From Circinella minor (Eukaryota > Mucoromycota > Mucoromycetes > Mucorales > Lichtheimiaceae), in NCBI GenBank assembly GCA_016758965.1, contig JAEPRB010000566.1:1-13377 (forward strand): a stretch of 13,377 nucleotides of DNA. The letters are read 5' to 3'. The first letter of the stretch is position 1, and every line of letters starts with the position of its first letter. The translations under genes and the position numbers were made by a program. Of this stretch, positions 8,793-13,377 are shown piece by piece. The notes beneath the pieces are model-generated. The model saw nothing but the letters and a program-made list of their open reading frames with translations, did no database searches and had not been told where the DNA came from.

Positions 8793-8818
8793 CAAGTCCC
8801 CGATACAGTGGGGACTTG
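8793..8818. repeat. Perfect 9-8-9 palindrome, candidate recombinase core site
   Basis: CAAGTCCCC, an 8-nt spacer GATACAGT, then GGGGACTTG. The arms are perfectly complementary and GC-rich in very AT-rich surroundings. Two inverted arms around a 6-8-nt asymmetric spacer is the established layout of simple tyrosine-recombinase sites (lox, FRT, dif). It sits upstream of the recombinase gene, near the right edge of the possible nested element. It could also be a hairpin in the leader or a transcription-factor palindrome. Confidence 0.55.
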
Positions 8819-8823
8819 AGTGC
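8807..8823 (-). repeat. Subterminal inverted motif, right copy
   Basis: Reverse complement of the 4369-4386 motif with one base fewer. It overlaps the right arm of the 9-8-9 palindrome and continues into GAGTGC, followed by GGGACT. Confidence 0.6.
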
Positions 8824-8860
8824 GGGACTCACTGCTTAACTAGATAAATAATCTCTTTTT

Positions 8861-8945
8861 ATTATTAGCCAATATAATGATCAAGACCATCAATTATTTT
8901 TTTTATTACCATCCAACATAACGAGTAACATGATTAATTATTTTA
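8861..8945 (+). repeat. Right subterminal minisatellite, two ~45-bp units
   Basis: The first unit (8861-8905) is nearly identical to 4208-4252. The second (about 8906-8945, with CATCCAACATAACGAG) resembles the first left unit (4118-4162). The right units therefore continue the left array in the same orientation, as if one array had been split by the intervening 4.6 kb. Confidence 0.65.
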
Positions 8946-9337
8946 TTTGTCGAGGCATACAAATAATCATTTACCACTACAACATCATCAACTTACCTTT
9001 TTATTTACTATACTATTGATATGAAAAGTCATATATCTGGTGCACAATAAAATAACCGCAAATTTATTAGATAGTTGTTACAATTATTTGATGAATCAAG
9101 CTATATATTGCTATAAGTTATCACTTATAATATATAAAAATAGGCTACAGTAGATATGAATTGTTTTAACAGACTAGATAACATATAGGAAAAATAATAT
9201 TAATAATAAAATAAAAAGCTGGAAGAAAAAAAATAGCTAATATATATAAAACACAGGATGATGTAGGATAAAGATAGTAATAACGTTGTGTGTTTGATGT
9301 TCTGTGGTAGTAATAGCAACGTATTATTGTTTTTTTT
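8946..9337. other. Subterminal AT-rich DNA before the right inverted repeat
   Basis: No gene, RNA or strong repeat is visible. Frames here are low-complexity (Y, F, I and K rich) and read through A/T runs into the inverted repeat. Confidence 0.4.
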
Positions 9338-9891
9338 ATATAATAAAACAAAAAAGTAATAGTAAAAAACGCGAGTTTATTCTTTATAAGTTGAAAACTG
9401 TAATCATAATAAAAAAAAAAGACTATATAAAAACCCCAACTTCCTCTAAATTCCACCGAAACTTTTTTTACCAACCTTTCGATACTTTTTTATATGTATT
9501 TTAAATGTTAAATGAACAAGATGGTTAAACAGATGTCTTGAGATGAGTTCGTCTTTGTTATATATTATTGCTTTTATAATAAAAAAAGGTTTTTTATAAT
9601 TTTTTAATCTACTAATTAACAATGTCTTTTTTTTTCTCATTAGCATCTGTTATACAGAATTAAGTTCTCTTTTTATTTTCTCGTAATATTATAAACAGTT
9701 TGTAGATGTCGTCTGTTGATGCATTAGATTCGTGTCTGCTGATTTCTGACAATTGTAAAAAAAAGTGAAAAAAAAAGGTTTTTATTTTTTTTTTCCACTC
9801 ACATAAAAATGCTACCCCTATTTTTTTAAAAAAAAAGCTGCCAACTTAGAATTTATTTCAAATCCAGTTGGGGTGAAATAAGGGCGTGCAT
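9338..9891 (-). repeat. Right long terminal inverted repeat (554 bp)
   Basis: Reverse-complement partner of 3296-3847. The inner match ends abruptly at the ATATAATAAAAC block starting at 9338, beyond which the two sides diverge completely. The outer match ends at 9891 (GGGCGTGCAT). Near-identity over about 550 bp implies recent insertion or ongoing gene conversion between the ends. Confidence 0.92.
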
Positions 9892-10203
9892 ATTTGTTTG
9901 ACATACTTCACACATATTACATACACAAGTTTGGTTTTGATCTTTTTTTTTTATTAAAGAATTTTATTTTATATGTTATTTTCCTATTATTTACTTGTAA
10001 TCAATATAATATTTTAAATTCCCTTGTTGAGCGAATGCATCTCCATTTGCCTCTGTTTTTATTTTCTTTGAATCTCACATAATACAAAGTTTATCTCCAA
10101 AACTAAAATGATAAAAAAGAAATTTGTTTTAAGCTTCAAAAAGCCCGTGTCTAACCCAACCACCCTACCATGTGAGCATTATTTATTAAAAGAAAAAAAA
10201 CAA
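9892..10203. other. Spacer between the TIR element and the hypothetical gene
   Basis: A/T-rich DNA outside the right inverted repeat, without coding or RNA features that I can support. The part next to 10203 is the 3' flank of the minus-strand gene and is T-rich on that strand, as expected for a 3' UTR. Confidence 0.4.
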
Positions 10204-11533
10204 TTATTGTTCAGAAGGAGCCTTAGGTTGAACTGGGCTTATATGTTGTTCTGAATTATCAGGTTGAACTGATAAAACAGCTCGTTCTACTAAAGGAACT
10301 ATGGCCCAAGAAGGCAAACGTGTTCGCTGATTCTTCGATAATTCCTTTTCCGCAATGTACTCATCACCACGAACACGCTTGATACCGGCTATCCTTTTCT
10401 TCGATCTATGTAACAGTTCATCTAACTTCTTATAAAAAACTTTGCCCTATTGCAAAATTATATGTTAGAACAGCCGACTTCCATTAAATATTATATGCTC
10501 CTTTAAAAAGAAATAAATTATAATGCCTTCTCAGAACGCCACGAAGGACACAGCACTGCTTTCTTCTCAACAACACCGTACTGATCGTGCAGATCTTCTT
10601 CATCCGACATCAGTTCCTGATCAATAAGGCGATTGGCATCCTTAAATTCGGCGAAAAGAGCTTCACAATTCTCCTGATATATATTTTTGCGGGCATGGTA
10701 TTTCTATTCTATAATTTTTAGTTAGTTTTATGATAAAGCCATTTTTCTCTTCTCTTTTTAATAGATAATTATACAATGCTTAATAGTGAACACGTTTACT
10801 GACCTTATTTCGGACACTATTTTTTTGGGATGCTTTTCTCCCTTTTTCTACCTGCTCAAGACTAAGGCTATCTTTGTACTTTTCATTCTTATACACAATA
10901 CATAATTTCTCTTCAATGACGTTGGACGTCCACACATATCCCAAGTCATCAGCCGTCTTTAGCATATAGTTTATGAGAAGATTTTTGACTATGATATTTT
11001 CTTCATGGTCAAAATCATAGTCAAAATTCCAGACAACTCCTTCTCGAACCATCTTGCCCTTGTAGTGTTTTCTTATGAAGCCCTAATTTAAGTAATATCA
11101 CCCATGCATTGCATTAATATTATGATGAATTCTCAAATAAATTATATTAAAAAAATATCAATATTACCAAAAGTAATTTTTCACGTGGACTACAAGTCTT
11201 CTTTTTCGTCCTCTTCTTGACATGTTCTTTCAGCTCTTTGACCTCTTGCTTCAGCAAGGCGTTCTCCTTTTTGACAGTGTCAATGATACCACCTTGAGTC
11301 TCCACTAACTTTTCAAAGTGGGTGAACTTGGATTGCGCAGTGTTGATCCAAGTATTCATTATACCCACTTGAGGCCAAAGTGTACTATTCGCATCAAAGG
11401 GAGGAACACTATTCTCCAATGATCCCATAGCAGGACGACAGCCAGGTGCTTCTTGTACGGGAATAGAAATACTACTGTTATATCTTCCAGTTAACTCGTC
11501 GAAATTATCATCCATTATAAAAGAATTGTTCAT
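10204..11533 (-). CDS. Hypothetical four-exon protein with N-terminal coiled coil (354 aa)
   Basis: Exons on the minus strand: 11533-11168, 11082-10804, 10703-10527 and 10446-10204 (stop TAA at 10204-10206). All junctions are phase 0, with introns of 85, 100 and 80 nt. The first two are GT-AG; the third begins GC (10526-10525) and ends AG. The start is the ATG at 11533 (MNNSFIMDDNFDE); no ATG-initiated extension exists upstream. Residues about 66-108 have a coiled-coil pattern (VKKENALLKQEVKELKEHVK), followed by a basic patch KKRTKKK and PREKLLLGF. Residues 123-215 include an aromatic/acidic VVWNFDYDFDHEEN segment and a basic NSVRNKKYHARK. Two short motifs, PSWRS (268-272) and PSWAI (319-323), frame a Lys/Arg-rich helix. 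The tail is Gln/Pro/Ser-rich. I do not recognise the family. Basic patches and a coiled coil would suit an oligomeric nucleic-acid-binding or transposon-associated protein, but that is inference. Frame continuity across four exons argues the gene is real. Confidence 0.72.
10447..10526 (-). other. GC-AG intron in the hypothetical gene
   Basis: The exon before it ends PSWRSEK in frame, then GCATTATAATTT; the acceptor is TTTTGCAATAG and the next exon opens GKVFYKKLDE in the same phase. No GT within the flanking bases gives a working join. GC donors are a known minority class but usually read GCAAGT, so this may instead be a T-to-C mutation of a GT donor. Confidence 0.6.
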
Positions 11534-11606
11534 AGTAAAAGAGGGTGTGTGTTTAATGAGAAAATTATTGAAACATAGACTTAATAATTTACACACACAA
11601 CCTTTG

Positions 11607-11614
11607 TATTTATA
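11607..11614 (-). promoter_or_regulatory. TATA box of the hypothetical gene
   Basis: TATAAATA on the minus strand, about 75-80 bp upstream of the ATG at 11533, with a pyrimidine-rich leader (ACACCCTCTTTTACT) directly before the start codon. This is a typical position for a fungal core promoter. Confidence 0.5.
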
Positions 11615-12027
11615 TTTTTGTTGTTGTTATTTATTTCCCTTTCAAGATAATATTGATACTAATGAGAAATTTATGCAATAAAGTTTCACTTGTTATGGTA
11701 AAATAATTTTATATACTGAAGCGTATGTTGTCGTAACAAAGAGCTTCGATATATAAAATTGATATGATTTATGTAAAAGAAAATAGAATAAAGGCTATAA
11801 ATAACTTAATAATTATAGATAAATGGTATGTGGGAGTTCTATTATTCAGGAATTGTGCGTCTGAATCCACAAAAAGAGAAGTCTTAATAAAATTAACAAG
11901 AGAAAAATCAAGTATTGAAGATTTATTTATGAATGATAATTTATTTAAAAGACAAGACAAAGTTAAAGATAAAACTTAAAGTAAAAGAGAACTGAAGAAA
12001 AGAAATTTGAGAGTGAAAAAGGTCGAG

Positions 12028-12035
12028 TATTTATA
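12028..12035 (-). promoter_or_regulatory. TATA box in the LTR-like region
   Basis: TATAAATA on the minus strand, followed by a pyrimidine-rich region (CTTTTTCACTCTC). No convincing ATG-initiated frame follows within 300 bp, so if it is active it would make an LTR transcript or a non-coding RNA. Confidence 0.4.
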
Positions 12036-12057
12036 CTATTTGCTTTTATAAAAATAG

Positions 12058-12167
12058 TCAATAGCTTTTGTGAGAATATTCAATAGTTTTTGTGGAATTA
12101 ATCAATAGCTTTAGTAAAGCATTGCAATTGCTCTTGTAAAAAGCAGCAATTGCGAAAAGAATCAAAA
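12058..12167 (+). repeat. 22-bp tandem array, five units
   Basis: Units start at 12058, 12080, 12102, 12124 and 12146 with an exact 22-bp period. The first three begin TCAATAGCTTT or close variants, and the last two begin GCAATTGC. Each has a TTTTGTGA/TTGTAAAA-like second half. The array lies just upstream of a TATA box on the minus strand, so it may be a cluster of activator sites. Confidence 0.75.
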
Positions 12168-12372
12168 GTGGGATCCAATAAAATGGCATAATGGTTTTTT
12201 TATACTATAATAAGAATATTTGATGATAACATGTGATTACAACCAATAATGCTAATGATAATGAAAGAGATAAAAATGATAATAATGTTATTTATAATGG
12301 GGATTATACTAATATTGGAGATAATATATATGAGGAAAGAGAAAAAAATTGGGTAACGGTATGTACGTTACA

Positions 12373-12413
12373 TATCCCCCCCGTTTGGGAAAAATAAACC
12401 CTGCCATGGGTTT
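12373..12413 (-). promoter_or_regulatory. Purine/G8 tract just past the 197-aa gene
   Basis: C8 at 12376-12383 (G8 on the gene's strand), about 30 bp after the stop codon of the 197-aa gene and immediately before the LTR-like TGTAACG. In an LTR retrotransposon this is where the polypurine tract primes plus-strand DNA synthesis. It could also be a transcription-factor site. Confidence 0.35.
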
Positions 12414-13007
12414 CTATCCTGTTCTATGAGCCTTGGCTTCCATCATGGAATTGTGAAAGTTGTTGACCAGCATGTGCAGCAGTCCATCTTCTGTAAGAAA
12501 GTTATCGTGAATGTGTGTTTTTATATATTGCTTAATGTACTTTTGGCGCTCCAATTCGCTTGGCAATTCCTGTAGGATGATGGACAGTCGGCAGCCGATT
12601 CGATTGGCCATAATATTTCTTGCGACGCTAATTTCTTCACGGATTTCGAGTAATAACATTTTCTGAGAAACAAGATGCTGTGCGACGTCAAAAAATAATC
12701 CTAATTCTATACGCTTGTGCTTGGGATTATTGGTAAGTGGCAGAGGCAGAAAATCAGGGTCATAGGATCGATATGTAATTGTTCCACTGATGTTTTCGAC
12801 AACCTTTGGGCCGGTTGGATTGATGCTGCTCGAGGTTCGACATTGGGTTTCAATGTTGACTGGTTCAGACTTGCCATCTACTGTTGTATTGATATCATGA
12901 TGGTTGATGTTCTCTTCCTCATCTAGATTACTATGATATTCATGAAGTAAAAATATGTCAGAGTATGTGAGGGAGTTTTGTGAATATTCCGACATGGGTG
13001 AAGACAT
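12414..13007 (-). CDS. Hypothetical protein, 197 aa, single exon
   Basis: Frame from ATG (13007; MSSPMSEYSQNS) to TGA (12414-12416), no intron required. Residues 1-95 are polar and probably disordered, rich in S, N, D, E and H, with a PDFLPLPLTNN turn near 84-94. Residues about 97-165 look helical and amphipathic (ELGLFFDVAQHLVSQ, LLLEIREEISVARN, SIILQELPSELERQ), and 166-197 is a further helix. No zinc knuckle, catalytic motif, signal peptide or membrane segment is seen. I do not recognise the family. A G8 tract lies directly downstream and an LTR-like region after it, so a Gag-only non-autonomous retrotransposon protein is one possibility, but no matching 5' LTR adjoins the start. Codon use and length support a real gene; function unknown. 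Confidence 0.55.
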   Translation of the reverse strand: MSSPMSEYSQNSLTYSDIFLLHEYHSNLDEEENINHHDINTTVDGKSEPVNIETQCRTSSSINPTGPKVVENISGTITYRSYDPDFLPLPLTNNPKHKRIELGLFFDVAQHLVSQKMLLLEIREEISVARNIMANRIGCRLSIILQELPSELERQKYIKQYIKTHIHDNFLTEDGLLHMLVNNFHNSMMEAKAHRTG

Positions 13008-13081
13008 ATTATGATATATAAAACGTATACGGATATATAGAATTGAATAAAGATATCGTTTATGATATGTGATAATATACG

Positions 13082-13107
13082 TATATATATATATATATAT
13101 ATATATT
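13082..13107. repeat. (TA)n microsatellite
   Basis: Uninterrupted alternating TA, about 75-100 bp upstream of the ATG of the 197-aa gene. It may serve as the TATA region of its promoter; the length is likely to vary between strains. Confidence 0.8.
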
Positions 13108-13131
13108 GTTTACGTGGGTTGCGTTAAAATG

Positions 13132-13197
13132 TGTGCTTGCTTGTGTAAAAATAATCGATTGCATTTGTGAATATATGCAATTGTATGTTTGAAGGTG
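13132..13197 (+). repeat. 22-bp-period array, three degenerate units
   Basis: Units at 13132, 13154 and 13176, each 22 bp, contain TTGCTTGTGTAAAA, ATTGCATTTGTGAATAT and TGCAATTGTATG. They resemble the units at 12058-12167 (TTGCTCTTGTAAAA, TTTTGTGAGAATAT), and the period is the same. Confidence 0.55.
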
Positions 13198-13377
13198 GTA
13201 TGGTTTATACTCTGGATAACAAATGTGTTTTGCTAGAGTGTATATTTGCTCAAAATACTTATTCGGCCCCGGATGGGATATGGGGTCAAAGTATTCTCCC
13301 CCCCCAAATTTTCGTCTTTATTTAAAGTCAGATATATGTCATTGAGGCAGAAATTTTGCACCATAGGAGAGAAAAAA

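Larger units (their letters stand above)
4264..8829. mobile_element. Possible nested element bounded by AGTCCC/GGGACT inverted motifs
   Basis: Immediately inside the 45-bp direct repeats, the left side has AGTCCC (4264-4269) and further AAGTCCC words at 4283, 4376 and 4398. The right side has the complementary GGGACT at 8824-8829 and GGGGACTTG at 8810-8818. GCACTCCAAGTCCCCACT (4369-4386) is matched in inverted orientation, with one base missing, at 8807-8823. The unit would be about 4.57 kb and carries the recombinase gene and the unrecognised relic. Boundaries are uncertain and no short target duplication is visible. Confidence 0.35.
8630..8860 (-). promoter_or_regulatory. 5' region of the recombinase gene (possible first exon and promoter)
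   Basis: The AATCATAG acceptor-like sequence ending at 8630 suggests an intron upstream of the first recognised exon. A candidate ATG at 8748-8746 is followed by a donor-like GTGAGT, but joining it directly gives the wrong frame, so the true first exon is unresolved or lost. The 9-8-9 palindrome and the GGGACT motif lie just upstream. No TATA box can be assigned. Confidence 0.3.
3296..9891. mobile_element. 6.6-kb element bounded by ~550-bp terminal inverted repeats, carrying a Crypton-like recombinase
   Basis: Two long inverted repeats (3296-3847 and 9338-9891) define the unit. The outer ends are ATGCACGCCCTTATTTCACC on the left and its exact complement on the right. Such long, nearly identical TIRs are known from TIR-type Mutator-like (MULE) and Polinton-like elements. 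Classical Cryptons have no TIRs. The interior carries minisatellite units next to both TIRs, a set of inverted AGTCCC motifs, an unrecognised coding relic (about 4440-5800) and a broken tyrosine recombinase gene (5823-8629). No DDE transposase that would mobilise the long TIRs is recognisable. No convincing 9-11-bp or 8-bp target duplication flanks the ends. The likeliest reading is a TIR element with nested cargo. A single composite element using a tyrosine recombinase is the exciting alternative. Confidence 0.7.
11726..12372 (-). mobile_element. Putative LTR on the minus strand
   Basis: Read on the minus strand it begins TGTAACG and could end CGACAACA at 11726 (TG...CA). Directly before the start is a purine tract (AAACGGGGGGGGATA) that looks like a polypurine tract. 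GTAACG and CGTTAC pair around 7 nt at 12353-12371. Inside are a 22-bp tandem array (12058-12167) and a TATA box TATAAATA (12028-12035), in the order expected for U3-R-U5. Length about 647 bp. The left boundary is the weakest point and no partner LTR is in the window. It lies just upstream of the promoter of the four-exon gene and just downstream of the 197-aa gene. Confidence 0.35.
13008..13377 (-). promoter_or_regulatory. Upstream region of the 197-aa gene: G8 tract, 22-bp array, (TA)n
   Basis: On the gene's strand, in order: a G8 tract (C8 at 13298-13305 on the + strand), a short CCCC...GGGG pair at about 13265-13285, a three-unit 22-bp array (13132-13197), a long (TA)n run (about 13082-13107) and the ATG at 13007. 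The arrangement resembles the LTR-like region at 11726-12372, but the two do not align well outside the array. The last 60 bases hold nothing further that I can identify. Confidence 0.4.

Noticed and set aside
9166..9474. 102-codon minus-strand frame rich in Y, F and I
   Set aside because: Runs from subterminal A/T DNA into the TIR; no domain, and the equivalent stretch on the left side is not open.
3280..9896. TATTTG at 3280-3285 and 9891-9896 as a target-site duplication
   Set aside because: The left copy lies 11 bp outside the TIR match while the right abuts it, and a 6-mer of A/T is expected by chance. Kept only as a remark.
11764..11979. 71-codon + strand and 63-codon minus-strand frames in the LTR-like region
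   Set aside because: They overlap each other, have A/T-driven composition and no motif; the minus frame lacks an ATG at its start.
13265..13305. Polypurine tract plus LTR start upstream of the 197-aa gene
   Set aside because: The G8 tract is not followed by a TG start, and the segment does not align with the 11726-12372 region outside the 22-bp array, so a 5' or 3' LTR is not supported here.

Overview
The window looks like an accessory, transposon-dense stretch from an early-diverging fungus, most likely a member of the Mucoromycota. The evidence is very AT-rich intergenic DNA, genes split by short (59-100 nt) mostly GT-AG introns, a fungal Crypton-type tyrosine recombinase with a C-terminal GCR1_C-like domain, IS630/Tc1-like transposases, and no tRNA, rRNA or conserved housekeeping gene. 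Species cannot be named from sequence alone. Layout: (1) 1-465 holds the C-terminal half of a decayed IS630/Tc1-like transposase, open to the left edge. (2) 1152-2513 (-) is a complete 453-aa IS630-like transposase frame whose third catalytic acid appears to be replaced by lysine. (3) 2744-3134 is LTR-like: TGTTA...TAACA ends, a 19-bp tandem repeat, then a TATA box. (4) 3296-9891 is the centrepiece, about 6.6 kb bounded by ~552/554-bp inverted repeats that differ at only about six positions plus small homopolymer changes. Inside lie degenerate 45-bp minisatellite units, a second set of AGTCCC/GGGACT inverted motifs, an unrecognised coding relic (about 4440-5800, + strand), and a four-exon Crypton-like tyrosine recombinase gene on the minus strand (8629-5823). 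All catalytic residues of the recombinase (R, K, HxxR, W, Y) are visible, but two in-frame stops interrupt it before the catalytic domain. A perfect 9-8-9 palindrome, the architecture of a tyrosine-recombinase core site, lies upstream of the gene. (5) 10204-11533 (-) is a four-exon hypothetical gene (354 aa) with an N-terminal coiled coil, a TATA box upstream and one apparent GC-AG intron. (6) 11726-12372 (-) is LTR-like, with a 22-bp tandem array upstream of a TATA box. (7) 12414-13007 (-) is a single-exon 197-aa gene of unknown function, with a C8/G8 tract just beyond its stop. A second G8 tract and a related 22-bp array lie upstream of it. How the parts fit: the best reading is nested mobile DNA. 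A long-TIR element appears to contain a Crypton-like recombinase cargo, which may have entered a minisatellite array inside the host element; near-identical 45-bp direct repeats flank the cargo, as site-specific integration would produce. TIRs that stayed almost identical while the interior gene is broken suggest a young insertion, mobilisation in trans, or gene conversion. Long TIRs are not a property of classical Cryptons, so this is either nesting or an unusual composite element. The flanking LTR-like and hypothetical-gene regions share an architecture of poly-G tract, attgca-rich short tandem repeats and TATA box.
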